DNA from: Cylindrotheca closterium
Taxonomy: Eukaryota > Bacillariophyta > Bacillariophyceae > Bacillariales > Bacillariaceae
Length of the DNA stretch: 64,000 bases
Assembly: GCA_933822405.4 (NCBI GenBank)
Contig: CAKOGP040000668.1
Span: forward strand, 1-64,000
Direction: 5' to 3'
Positions 9,365 to 19,900 of the stretch are shown here, one piece after another. Within the stretch, counting starts at the first letter, position 1. Each line of letters begins with the position of its first letter. A model generated the notes under the pieces. The model made no database searches, was not told where the DNA came from, and saw only the letters and a list, made by a program, of their open reading frames with translations. The translations under genes were made by a program, and so were the position numbers.

Positions 9365-10445
9365 CTAGAGTTCTTCGGTGAGCGCGCAGAAGACATTCGA
9401 TTTCGGGTTCGTTTGTCGGCGATTGCGCTTGCCGTTGCTTCGGTCCCATTCAAATCCAAGCATACCCAAAGCCTCTACTCGCTCCATTGTCATATTACTG
9501 GGCAGTCCCTTGTTGAAAAGTTTGTATTGCCTCCTTTGGCACTTCACCCAAGTGGATAGCGGGGGGTTGGGAGGGTATGTCGCTGGAACGTTGCAGTTTC
9601 CTGTTTTACGTAGATAGTCCGTGAGCTCTGAGAGCCGCTCGGACCAAGTGGCTGCATGTGAATCCCATACGAATCCAATGTTATTCAGCTTGAGGATGCG
9701 AGCATCAGTCATTGTAGATTTCTTATTCTCTTGCTTCAGTTTGTATTGATAGCGTTGCCGTCGAACCCAACGTGATAACAGTTTGTTGTTCTCATAGTCA
9801 TGAGGAACACAGCAATGTCCTCTGTCCGCACGAAAAGTCAAGAGGCCTTCGAACTGTTCATCCCAATGTTTTTGCTGATAAGGTCTGATAATGGGGAAAT
9901 CGGTATGTTAGGAATAATCAGCTGGTAATTGGCCGAAGACAATTTTTGTGATTTTAGTCTTACCTGAAGCGAGGACATGATTCATCTTCGCTTTCCGCAT
10001 CAACATGTTTCTGCTTCTTGCGAAGTGGTTCCTCCGAATGACACATTCCTTCTATCGGTGAGGCACGCTTGATGGAAGAAGCGATAGTACCAAGACTGCA
10101 GACTTCGGCGAGACGATCGAACAGGATGGCATCATCGTCAATCTCGGGGAGAGAATCCAATTTTGTACTCGCTAGAGTAATGAAAGAATGAATACCCACC
10201 CCACCAGGCCTATCTTCTTCATGAATACTAGTAGCTGTGATAGGAAGGGGTTCATATATGTCACTGCTATTCAAAATGAAATTTGTTTGGGAAGTCCGAT
10301 CCATCGATGGAGAGTTATCCAAAGAAAAGTCCATGGCAATGATCATGGAGGATTTGCTTCTTGCCATTGGCGAATGCACGAATCGGCCTATTTCACCCTG
10401 TTGCTGAATGGCGACGTTTTGTTCAAAAGGATTTTCTTTGCCCAT
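9365..10445 (-). CDS. helicase-associated (HA) domain protein, two exons, 333 aa
   Basis: Exon 1 is 9964-10445 and exon 2 is 9365-9884. A 79-nt intron (9885-9963, GTAAG...CAG) is supported by the frame and by the rebuilt junction: exon 1 ends '..ESCPRF', exon 2 begins 'RPYQQKHWDEQF', matching 'SRPCQDEQWRAQF' of the gene at 2230. Two HA repeats follow: 'GHCCVPHDYENNKLLSRWVR' with 'QRYQYK', then 'WSERLSELTDYLRKTGNCNV' with 'LSTWVKCQRRQYK', ending 'LGMLGFEWD'. The N-terminal 160 residues are disordered and acidic with a basic 'RKKQK' patch. The copies at 917 and 2230 lack this intron. Function unknown beyond the HA fold. Confidence 0.85.
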
Positions 10446-11706
10446 CCTTTACAATTCACAATGCGTTTTGTTTCTGAACAAGAATTTAATATTTTGTGTT
10501 TTGAGTAGAGATCTAAAAAAGGAATGATTTGTGACGAAGGGGAGGGAGAACATTACGGTCGGACTATTTACGTCAGGTGTTTCCACACTTAGTCTCTTAT
10601 TAGATCAGTGCCGTTTGGACCAAGGCATTCTGCCGCCCGAGAATTTGAAAGGGGAAAATATGGAATTTGGAGCGAACAAAGGGTGGAGTGAACGACATCC
10701 GTTGTCGAAAATCATTGACATTCGGCATATCTGACATTTCCATTTGGTAGCATCAAGCTCGCGAGCGAACAATACTCCCCCGGGAACTCATAAATCCATG
10801 TCTCGATCCCGTTTTCAAGCTCGCCCTGAAGTGGAATTTTCCGACAGCTTACTACTCCATCCCCGTGAAATGGCACCAGCACATGTGTAGTATGGAAACT
10901 TTTCTAAAGTGTCACATATCTGATTGCTTCAGTGCCGCTTTCGGAAAAAGATTTTTTATGAGCCATGATTCCCAGTTTGTTTCCTCAACTAAATTCAAAG
11001 ATTAGAACTCTACTTCATTCCAAGATTAGAAATGAAATGAGTGTGCCACAAACACTAGAAAACGGTTTTGACCGGGAGCAGTGCCATCATTTGAAATGTA
11101 ATCCTTACCATGCTCTGCCACCTTCCGTACTCCAACGCCAAAATCATCTAGGAAAAATTTTCGATTGCTAAGTTCCGTATGCTCTGGCGGGTGGTTGAAG
11201 TCTCGGCCTACTACTACTCACGTCTTGGTGTTCAATCTGCGGTGCTGATTCTGGTATTGATAGCTTAGCTACTAAAATAGTGACGATAGGTGACGCCGCT
11301 TGATCTGGCTAAGAAAGGTCTTCATAAAAGAGTCTAAAGGTTTCTCGTTTCTTCAATCTTACAGTGTAGTATCTTAGCTCTAGAGGCCTATGGTCATTGA
11401 AGTACAGATTGAGTTTCATCATTTTTAAATTTGCACAAGGTTTGTTTTTTTAAAATTAAAATTACCGGTACGCAGTACCTGTTTTATATATTTCTCCGAG
11501 TATCTCTCAGTTGGATTGTTCTCTTTGTTTTCCAATAAACAAGAACTGAAACCAAGGATAGAGCTGAAACGGGTTTGAAGCAAGATTGTTTATCGGAGCT
11601 ATTTGGACAATTTTTGATGGCGGCGGCTGTCTCAAGATTAAAAATATTTCTCACTCCTTGAAAAGACAGTCACAATTTGCATATACAGCCACTTTCGCTA
11701 AGCAAC
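10446..11706. other. 1.26-kb divergent intergenic region
   Basis: Separates the divergent HA and HSF genes. Only short open frames without recognisable features (for example 10531-10734 and 10965-11171) are present. It contains one TACCGGTA octamer (11463) and an ACGTCA hexamer near 10570. Confidence 0.5.
11463..11470. promoter_or_regulatory. TACCGGTA palindrome, 237 bp 5' of HSF
   Basis: First of eight perfect copies in the window (see findings). Lies upstream of the HSF start codon. Confidence 0.4.
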
Positions 11707-12480
11707 ATGCAAATAACGATTGAGAAACGTCAATGTTACCACCAAGAAGGAACTTTTCCTGTAAAGCTCCATCAAATGTTAGAAGCCGTATCGGATTCCT
11801 CGGAAATGAGCCACTACGCCTCATGGGATCCTGATGGCCGCTCCTTTACCATCGCAGATCCAAAGGAGTTTACCGACAAAATCATGAGCCACTTCTTCAA
11901 TCAAACAAAGTATAAGAGTTTTCAGCGACAGCTCAACTTTTACGGTTTCTATCGAACATGTAGGGGCAAAATCAGAGGTGTTTGTAAGTTCGAACTGCTC
12001 TCAAACGTACACTACATGCATGCCCAGACTCATTCCCTTGTCCTTACAGACTCGCATCCCTTGTTTCAAAGAAACCAGCCTGCATTGTGCAATCATATGA
12101 AGAGACTCGATTCACGAGATCACAAGGAAGGCACAACTTCAAGCAACAAAACTTTGCGAATGAGTTGTTCTAGTCTACATCAGTTGCCCAAGGAGATCAC
12201 CATTAATGGCCCACGTTTGCAGCCTACGGAGAGCAATTTTTCAAAACCAGTTTTCACACAATCAGAATATCACGACAAATCGCTGAACCCATTGCCTTTC
12301 CCAACATGCGCTTCTTCACCTTCCCATTTGCGGACGGTGAGTGTCAAAACAGCGACCACGTCAGAAGAGAGCAGCTCATGTTGCGACAGCAGTATTGGAA
12401 CGATCGACATATTGCTGCCGGTGGACAATTCATGGGAATTTAATGGAAGTTTTGGTGATGACTTTTTCCAAGCTTTATAG
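11707..12480 (+). CDS. HSF: heat shock factor (HSF-type DNA-binding protein), two exons, 235 aa
   Basis: An HSF winged-helix DNA-binding domain starts at about residue 17: 'FPVKLHQMLEAV', 'ASWDPDGRSFTIADPKEF', 'FFNQTKYKSFQRQLNFYGF'. The unspliced frame then carries 22 residues foreign to the family. They correspond to a 66-nt intron at 11984-12049 (GTAAGT...TTACAG) with no stop and a length divisible by three. Removing it gives 'IRGVYSHPLFQRN', the expected end of the domain. Exons are therefore 11707-11983 and 12050-12480. The rest is a Ser-rich tail without a clear heptad-repeat oligomerisation domain, ending 'WEFNGSFGDDFFQAL', which resembles a short acidic/aromatic activation motif. HSFs are the most expanded transcription-factor family in diatoms, so this need not be a heat-shock regulator. 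The ATG at 11707 is preferred over an upstream TTG. Confidence 0.9.
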   Translation: MQITIEKRQCYHQEGTFPVKLHQMLEAVSDSSEMSHYASWDPDGRSFTIADPKEFTDKIMSHFFNQTKYKSFQRQLNFYGFYRTCRGKIRGVCKFELLSNVHYMHAQTHSLVLTDSHPLFQRNQPALCNHMKRLDSRDHKEGTTSSNKTLRMSCSSLHQLPKEITINGPRLQPTESNFSKPVFTQSEYHDKSLNPLPFPTCASSPSHLRTVSVKTATTSEESSSCCDSSIGTIDILLPVDNSWEFNGSFGDDFFQAL

Positions 12481-12774
12481 AATTTATTTTGAATGAGCTA
12501 GCTACTTCAATGCGACTAGCTACATTGGTAGTTGAATTTGCAATAGGTATCCAAGTGGCCTACTCTTAAAGTCGTCTACTTACTTCACACCTTTATTGTG
12601 GCGGGAACTTAATCAGCTTTTTCAAGCTTCAAGCACCAGTTTCGGTATTTTTAAAAAATACTATATACGTCGAATTTTCTCCGATTGTTGAACTGTTCGC
12701 TCAAATAATCCGGTTTTCTTTGTCCATTTCGACTTTCTAGAAAACTTGGACAATAATAGCTATTTTATGTTTTA

Positions 12775-15210
12775 TTATTCTGTTCCCACAAGAATCTGGT
12801 TGAGGAGGCCCTTACTGGCGTCCACTATTGAGTTCACTTTATGCAAAAGGCTTCCACTGGAGTAGCTAACTTGTTCTGTTGCATCTGATGGGCAATTCTC
12901 AAGAAGGATTTTGTTCACTATGTTTTTGTTGTTGCTAGGAATCGTCGGATAGTCCCGTTTCTTTCCCCAGGAATTACCTCCACAGAAGTTGCTCCCATTG
13001 CTGACTGTACTCACAGAAAAAGACAAGCCGTCCGCAATTTCTTTGTGAATAACAATATCATTGGGCAGAGTGCTGTCTCTAGTTTCGAAAGCCCCTTCAA
13101 ATGAAAATGCACCAGCTGCATTATTTTTTGGCGATTCGAGTCTTCCCCCCTTCGTGTTTTCGCCATTGAGACTCTCTCTATGGTATTTATTCCTGCTGTA
13201 CCGGATCATATCATTTCTGTGATCCTCGGCAAACTCATCGTAGGCATGTTCGAGTTGCTCAAGCCCCCAAGATTGGTCAAAGTAATGTGAATCGTCGCAT
13301 TTATCACCGGTTGATGCATCTATTCGTTCTTGGTTATCCAAAGATGTCTGAAACCAGGCGTAATCTGCCGCAGCTTCCCCGTTGGAGTGGTCATTCCGAT
13401 TAAGTAATCTCATTAGATAAGGAGAATCGGAAGCTGCAAACTCGGACAGTGAAAAGCTCCCACTAAGAGTCGAGAGATCAGTATCTTGTTGCAGAATGAA
13501 CCCTGAAGGCTTGTCCTGCTGTGGATGAAGAGGTTGAAGGACCATTTCCTCTGGATCACCATACTTTGAGAAAAAGGGCCACTGGCCCCACACGTTGGAT
13601 CCAACAGAAGTGAATGCTGTAGACTTTGCATCGTGATTGCGACAATTTCGAACCCTGGGTGTCTCCATTGTCTCGAAGTATTCCGCGTCGTCATCTACTG
13701 GAATCTCACCGTCGTCATCATCGAGGTCGAATTTGGTAAAGATCGGATAAGGCAGTTGCTGGTAGTTGTCATCAGTGGAAGAAGTACTTGTGTCTTCAGA
13801 AATTGGTGCATCAATGATGCACTGGGTAAATTTAGTCAGTTCATGTTCAAGTGGCGATGAGATAGTGGGTAGGGGAATTTTCACCAGCGACTCAGGCTTG
13901 TCACGAGAAACTTCTTGGGAGTGATCGTCGTCGTACCGTGTAATCTCGATCTCCTCGCGACATTCTTCTTCAGTGGTACAGAGATTTGGATCATGTTCAA
14001 GATGAGCCTCCGTGTGGATACAATCATTTCTATCCTCAAACTGCTGATCAGAGGGCTCATGCCCTACACTGGCGGTCTGCATTATTTGTCTTGTTTCGAG
14101 AAGTTCAGATGTGCTTGCATTCGTCAGAGAAACTGATATCTCGTTGACTTGCTTGCGACATTCAATCGCTTCGTTTGCCGTTGAGCCCTCCTCTGATGTT
14201 TTTGGGCCATCCATCACCTCAGTTGTTGCCTGTGTCAACACTAAGGGTGGCGTTGACGTCACTAGATTATACATGTATGAAAAATAGGAGCTGTGCTTAT
14301 CCGCATTTTCGGCAGATGACGAGCCATCGTTCACCCCTTCCTCCAACTGCTGCAAAAGCATTGGAAAGTCGATTTCGAGGGGTTCCCGCCGGATCAGCAT
14401 GATGTTCAATATTGCTTGGGGGACTGTTTCTTTCTTATACCGTCGTCGAAGAGAGCTAAGAGAATCATCATCCTTGATTTGTGCTGCTTCGTTGGTTTCC
14501 AACAACGTATGCAATGGCGTCATCGCATCACATTGCCAGAAGTTTGAGAAAAATACCGACTCTTCGGCCTCGTTCTTCGAGTGCAGAGGTAGATCCATTG
14601 TGCAAATAGAGTCGATAGATTTGGATGATTGAAGGGCATATTGATCGTTCTTGGCCTCAGTGCCCTCAAGAAAAATAACGTCGAGCGGCTTCTTTGATGA
14701 TTCGACAAGTAGTAATGGTCCATGACTTTCGACGAGACCCGTTGTGAACGGACCAACGTCATTTTCGTCGTCACCTCCCACGCTCCTTGCCGATGCAGAC
14801 GTAATGTATTCTTCCGACACGGGAGGACGGATACGCGATTCCTTGTTGTCTACCTTGAGATGGCATTCCGACTTTCGGTCGTCTCTTTCTTCTTCTTCTG
14901 CTTCTTCACGAACAAGTGTCATAAACTCATTCAAAATATCATCTAGAGCATTTTCTTCTTCAGCAAAAAGGTTCGAGATTGATTCTCTGTCCTCAGAAGT
15001 AGAGCTCTGTACAATCTCCTCTTTGATGACTCGTGCCTCTTTAGTAGTTTCCTCAAGAGGTGGTTCCTTTAGAAGTAGTAGTTTCGAGAACTCATCGAGC
15101 GTATGTTCCAACGCATCCAACTGGATTTCCTTTACGGTACAGTCATCATTATAAGCAGTAGATTGATGTGGAAAGACATCGTGCCTCCCTGCCTCTGGCC
15201 TCGGAGCCAT
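12775..15210 (-). CDS. acidic unknown protein, 811 aa
   Basis: A long single-exon frame without a recognised domain. It is rich in Asp, Glu and Ser throughout. Near the N-terminus are possible helical stretches ('ALEHTLDEFSKLLLLKE', 'ALDDILNEFMTLVREEAEEE'); an LDEF/LNEF-type repeat is visible there. A more ordered segment lies around 'VGSNVWGQWPFFSKYGDPEE', followed by 'PSGFILQQDTDLSTLSGSFS'. No signal peptide or membrane segment. The frame continues upstream to a TTG at 15282, but the first ATG is at 15210 ('MAPRPEAGRHDVF'). It is divergent from the gene at 15615. Function not recognised. Confidence 0.75.
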   Translation of the reverse strand: MAPRPEAGRHDVFPHQSTAYNDDCTVKEIQLDALEHTLDEFSKLLLLKEPPLEETTKEARVIKEEIVQSSTSEDRESISNLFAEEENALDDILNEFMTLVREEAEEEERDDRKSECHLKVDNKESRIRPPVSEEYITSASARSVGGDDENDVGPFTTGLVESHGPLLLVESSKKPLDVIFLEGTEAKNDQYALQSSKSIDSICTMDLPLHSKNEAEESVFFSNFWQCDAMTPLHTLLETNEAAQIKDDDSLSSLRRRYKKETVPQAILNIMLIRREPLEIDFPMLLQQLEEGVNDGSSSAENADKHSSYFSYMYNLVTSTPPLVLTQATTEVMDGPKTSEEGSTANEAIECRKQVNEISVSLTNASTSELLETRQIMQTASVGHEPSDQQFEDRNDCIHTEAHLEHDPNLCTTEEECREEIEITRYDDDHSQEVSRDKPESLVKIPLPTISSPLEHELTKFTQCIIDAPISEDTSTSSTDDNYQQLPYPIFTKFDLDDDDGEIPVDDDAEYFETMETPRVRNCRNHDAKSTAFTSVGSNVWGQWPFFSKYGDPEEMVLQPLHPQQDKPSGFILQQDTDLSTLSGSFSLSEFAASDSPYLMRLLNRNDHSNGEAAADYAWFQTSLDNQERIDASTGDKCDDSHYFDQSWGLEQLEHAYDEFAEDHRNDMIRYSRNKYHRESLNGENTKGGRLESPKNNAAGAFSFEGAFETRDSTLPNDIVIHKEIADGLSFSVSTVSNGSNFCGGNSWGKKRDYPTIPSNNKNIVNKILLENCPSDATEQVSYSSGSLLHKVNSIVDASKGLLNQILVGTE

Positions 15211-15614
15211 GGGGTGATATATATTATGCGTGGAAAATAAGATTCCATGCACTATTTTAATATACTGTACATATATATTCAATTATATATTACATGCACG
15301 TTGGATGGAAAATCTTTGCAAGTGCCGGAGTTTCAAATTCAGCGACGTCGCGCGACTGTCGTAAGTGTCGGATAAGTCATTAAATAGCAACTTGGCGAGA
15401 ACAATTGGAGATGTCACATTTGGCTTGCGCGTTTGGGTCAGTAATATCCGTTGAGTGAGAGCTTATATTGTATACAAGTATGATTGGACGGAAGCAACCA
15501 GCAGCTTGGACCCACATATATATGTACGCACTGACCTAAAAAATCCAACTCCTTGTCTCTTGGGTACTTCCAACTCCATTCGAAGCAAACACGCCGGTGG
15601 GAGGAGCTGTCATA
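15211..15614. other. divergent promoter region
   Basis: 404 bp between two divergent genes. AT-rich stretches (ATATATATTCAATTATATATTA near 15271-15292) lie just upstream of the minus-strand gene. No gene seen. Confidence 0.4.
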
Positions 15615-16388
15615 ATGCGAAACACTACGAGGACGACGACGAGGAGCAGCAGTGGCAGCAGCAACAGCAGCAACAGCAGCAACAGCAGCAGCAGTACTAG
15701 TATCGTCAAACGAGATTCGCTTGGCGCGTTCTTGTTTGGTACCAGCAGGAGTTCCAGAGGAAATCCAAGAATGGACACGCTTGATACTCTCTTCGCATAT
15801 TCCCAAGGAGATACAAGATTGGACACTCTCGAAAGCCTTTACAACTATTCAAGAGAAGAAATGAATTATGTGGGCACCAGAAGGAGCACGATCAAAGCGC
15901 AGACAAAAGCTCCGACTTCCATTGGTAGCACGAGCACTCCTGACACGGAGAAGGAGATGCCGAAATGCGACGACCCTCAAAGGCAGCTGGCCGACGACAG
16001 TCGTGATGAAACTGCCATTCAAGAATTCGTCGAAACGAAGGAACCAGAATTGGGCGTACTACTGACACGGGTGACAGACAATCTAGCATGCTGTACCAGG
16101 AATATACGAGTCAGTGACTACATGGACGAGGCCTTTCTGGAAGATGACTTTCATGAACTGGTGTATCGACCATCGAGGAGACCAGGGGCGCTTCACAATG
16201 CCCTTACCACCAGCCCATCCTACGACGAAGGTCTGATCAAACCAGTACTCTCCAACATTACGGAGTCGGATGAAAAGACTGTCCACACATTAGACACAAC
16301 GAAGACAAAGGAGCTATCCACGAAGAATATTGCATCACTCTACATGGACTATGCCAACTGGTCGCGTGCCTTTTGCGGCGATATATAG
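15615..16388 (+). CDS. Ser/Asn-rich unknown protein, 257 aa
   Basis: Starts at the ATG at 15615 (an upstream GTG in frame is not used). Residues 10-30 are a Ser/Asn tract encoded by a CAG/AAC-type triplet repeat. A short imperfect internal repeat follows: 'RMDTLDTLFAYSQ' then 'RLDTLESLYNYSR', 18-19 residues apart. The C-terminal half ('DEAFLEDDFHELVYRPSRR', 'NIASLYMDYANWSRAFCG') looks more ordered, but no family is recognised. No signal peptide. Confidence 0.7.
   Translation: MRNTTRTTTRSSSGSSNSSNSSNSSSSTSIVKRDSLGAFLFGTSRSSRGNPRMDTLDTLFAYSQGDTRLDTLESLYNYSREEMNYVGTRRSTIKAQTKAPTSIGSTSTPDTEKEMPKCDDPQRQLADDSRDETAIQEFVETKEPELGVLLTRVTDNLACCTRNIRVSDYMDEAFLEDDFHELVYRPSRRPGALHNALTTSPSYDEGLIKPVLSNITESDEKTVHTLDTTKTKELSTKNIASLYMDYANWSRAFCGDI
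15646..15695 (+). repeat. CAG/CAA trinucleotide repeat
   Basis: Imperfect (CAGCAGCAA)n run inside the coding sequence of the gene at 15615; in its frame it encodes the Ser/Asn tract. Likely length-variable. Confidence 0.9.
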
Positions 16389-16904
16389 TTGCTGTGAAGG
16401 AGTGATATACGGATACGAACAACAAGAACAATTTAGATGAATAGACGACGACAAAGGGATGCAGCACTTTCTGATGCTAGAAAATGAAAGGTGCTGTGTT
16501 CCAATCCATGGTGATGATTATATACCACTAATGATTAGAAAAACTTTGGATTATAGATGAATCATCACTGAACTGTTGATCGGTGATAGATCTTCAGTCT
16601 GTTGGTATTGTCGCTGTTTAGCAATGTTATTGTGTTTAGCAACGAAACATAAACTTTGACGTCTGTCCATCGTACGCCGATTTTCATCAACCATCAATGC
16701 CAAACTCTTGTCTGCACGTCCGTCGAACGAGATCCAATAGCGACCACGCTCGCGGGCAAACTAAATTAGCGAGATCATATCGCTGATTCGCCCCATCATT
16801 CCGAAAACTTGCCTCCGTGTTGGCCGCTGCACAAGCTCCCCCCACTACCATTGAAACACTACTTTTTCTCTCTCTCGCTCTCGCTCTCTCTCTCTCTCAT
16901 CACC
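16389..16904. promoter_or_regulatory. 5' region with CT-rich tract
   Basis: No gene seen. A polypyrimidine tract of mostly (TC)n lies at about 16866-16898, six bases before the start codon at 16905, so it is probably in the 5' untranslated region. A TGACGT hexamer is at 16657. Confidence 0.5.
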
Positions 16905-19900
16905 ATGACAGAGAGACGCCGCATTCGGCTTGCTGCGGTTCCTTACGAAGAGGAGGAAGAGGTTGAAGCTCCTGGAAATGCAAATCCACCACAAAAGTTC
17001 AGAAGACTAGCATTCAAAGACGAAGGTGCCTACGAACCATCAATCGAGGATCCAAAACAAAGAATGGCCCATGTCTCCAAAGAATCTACGGAAAGGAAAT
17101 CCGTTTCCAAGAGAACAAGAAGACAGTCCCAGAAGAAATCAAGGAAATCCAAAAAGAGAGGTCCTGTTGAGCCAGGCAATCTAATGGAAGAACTGGAATC
17201 GACGACATGGTCGCTACTCAAATGTGGAAGAAAACTCATTGAAAAGTCGATTGAAGAAGGGAAAGTTCAAGCATTGAAAGCTGCCATGAGACTACGACAA
17301 GAAAGTGACAGGAACTATCGAGGACGAGGCAACACAAAAAGACGAACGAAGCGTTCTCGGATGCGCTCTGAATTCGGACACGGAGCAGTGGATCCTTCCT
17401 CATCAGAGGAGAGTCGCTCCATCAAGTCGGGATCATCGTATGGCAGCCATTCGATATCATCGAATATAGCTTCTAGCTATTCGGATGGTCAGCCGTCTAT
17501 GTCACTGTCGGCTTCGTCCTCCAAGTCATCCAAAAAGAAGAAAAATGGTTCGATGTCCTCAAGGGCGAAACTCAATGCTGATGCAAGCTTTGATTCTTTG
17601 GGTGAAAATTCCATTATTGCTGACGATAGTTATACAACAGAGGAATCATTACCTTCACAGGACTCTTCGACTGATAACGTCAATTCGGACGACGACCGCT
17701 CGATTGTCAGCGAAGCATGGACCGCAATCAAGGACATTGTTGAAACCCCAGAGGCTGATGCCGATAGGCTTGGGGAGAAAAGTACGCCCAGCATTGCAAT
17801 AAATATGGAAGTACTACTCGAGCCAGACTCATCCGATGACTCATGGATTCAATCTATCAAATCAGATAGCAACGAATCCTTTTCCACGGCATTGAACAAG
17901 GAACTCAGTTATCATAGACAAATGCCCAGCAACATGCTTCAGCAATGCATCAACGAGATCAAAGATGTTTCAACAAAGGGCCATCAAAGAAAACCAACAG
18001 TCGAGTTGTCGGACGCAGAGTTCTTGAAGGTCATTCGTGAGACCGGGAAGCAAGAATGCGACGTCGATCAAACGGCAACAACAGACTCAGATACCAATTT
18101 TTTGGAAACGATTGAGGAGCCCAAAGCGTTGGATCAAGCACCTACTTTGCCATCCTCGCCATCCACGTTTTCTAACAGTGATTTTCTCAAGGCTATGCAG
18201 CAGGAGCATGGGGTTCATGTTGGCACTGAATCATCGCTTGCCGAACCAGTTTTGTCAAATACTGACTTTGTAAAAGCTATGCAGGAAGAAAATGGAGTAG
18301 AAGAGGAGGTTAAAGCAGCACCGATTGCTGAACCACTTCTATCCAATGCCGATTTCCTAAAGGCTATGCGACAAGAGAATGGAATCGCGGACGAAGCCAG
18401 CTCGGGTCGGTCTGTGTCGTCAGCCATGTCCACTACTGATTTCTTGAAGGCTATGCAGCGAGAGAATGGAGTAGAAGAGGAAGTTGAGGCAACAATACTT
18501 CTATCAAATGCTGACTTCCTAAAGACGATGCAGCAAGAGAACGGGGTCAAAGATGAGACCGGAGCGACATCGGCTGCTCCACCACTTCTATCAAATGTTG
18601 ACTTCCTAAAGGCTTTGCAGCAAGAGAATGGAGTCGAAACTGAGACGGAGGCAACAGTAGCCACTTCGACACTTCCATCAAATACAGACTTGCAACAAGG
18701 TAGTGGAATTGCCGAGAAAAGTATCGAGACTCATGATGAGCAACTGAAGCTTTCCGAAGATCTTTCGAATGCTGACTTTCTCGAAGCTATGAGGCAGTCG
18801 CTGAGCGTAACGGGAGGGAAGTTTGAAGAGCCCAAAACTCGTCATTCAGGTGATGTTGATTCGATTTCTGAGCTTGAGGGAGGCAATAGTAATGAGGAGG
18901 GGGGCTTTTCAGACTCAGATTTCTTGAAAGCGATACAAGATACTGGAGTGGAAGACGACGATACTTTCAATGGAAACAATATTTCTACTCCTGTCCAAAC
19001 TGCCATTAATGAAAACTTCCTTAGCGCTCTGAAACAGATGGGTGGTTTGGATCTAGGCAATACAGGCATGTTCAGCCTTGGCCATCTGGAAACGATCCAT
19101 GAGGTTGACAGTGATTGTTCCAAGTCCGCTCAGAGCAGTCCTTCCAGAAGTCCGCCAACATCATTTACCCTAATTGAGGAAGTTGCCGTGGTAGCGATGA
19201 ATGCAGATGGTTCGTGCTTGGGCAATGAAATTACTGGCAGTACACAGTCTGATGATCGCCTGATGTCGAAACAGCAAGCTAGATTTGGTCACAGAGAACA
19301 GACGAATTCCACAGAAGCACTTGTCGTAACAGAAGAAAAGAGCGACTTTGGACCAGGAAACGAGTTGCCAGATCTGAAGTGTGTGTCTTCTGATGAGAGT
19401 GATACGCATTGCGACCGTCTGCGAGGAATACTTGGAGTCGACGGAAGCGAGTCCGAAAAAGAGGAAGATATTGATGATGGTGATACAGGATTCATGACAG
19501 CGGATGATATACTTGCCGAAGATGACACTAATTTCTTTTCCGCAGGTGCTGGTGATGATAGTCATTTCTTCTCTATGATGACAGAGAATCAAGGAACAGA
19601 AAGAGACTCGATCGGGAGCAACGACTCGCTAGATGAGATCTTGAGTTTCAGAAATGGGGGCGAACAAACAGCTACAATGACGTCCCAGGAGGCTTCATCG
19701 GCCGAGGCTGAGGTTCATGGGTTTGACGAAGCAAAAGCAGAACTCGAGACTAGAGCAGAGAATCTTGATCAGCCTGAGAACCGAATGGTGGAACAATTAG
19801 AGACTATCCCGGGTCAAAGATATGTCGAGTGTCGACAAGATGAATCTTCCGTACCTTTGGCTGACGAATTGAATAAGGAAGATATTGAACAGCGCAAAGC

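Noticed and set aside
10531..11171. Short plus-strand frames at 10531 and 10965
   Set aside because: Under 70 codons, no motif, no upstream context; consistent with chance.
18215..18664. Minus-strand 149-aa frame in the repeat protein
   Set aside because: Mirror of the DFLKAM repeats on the other strand; no ATG-independent support.
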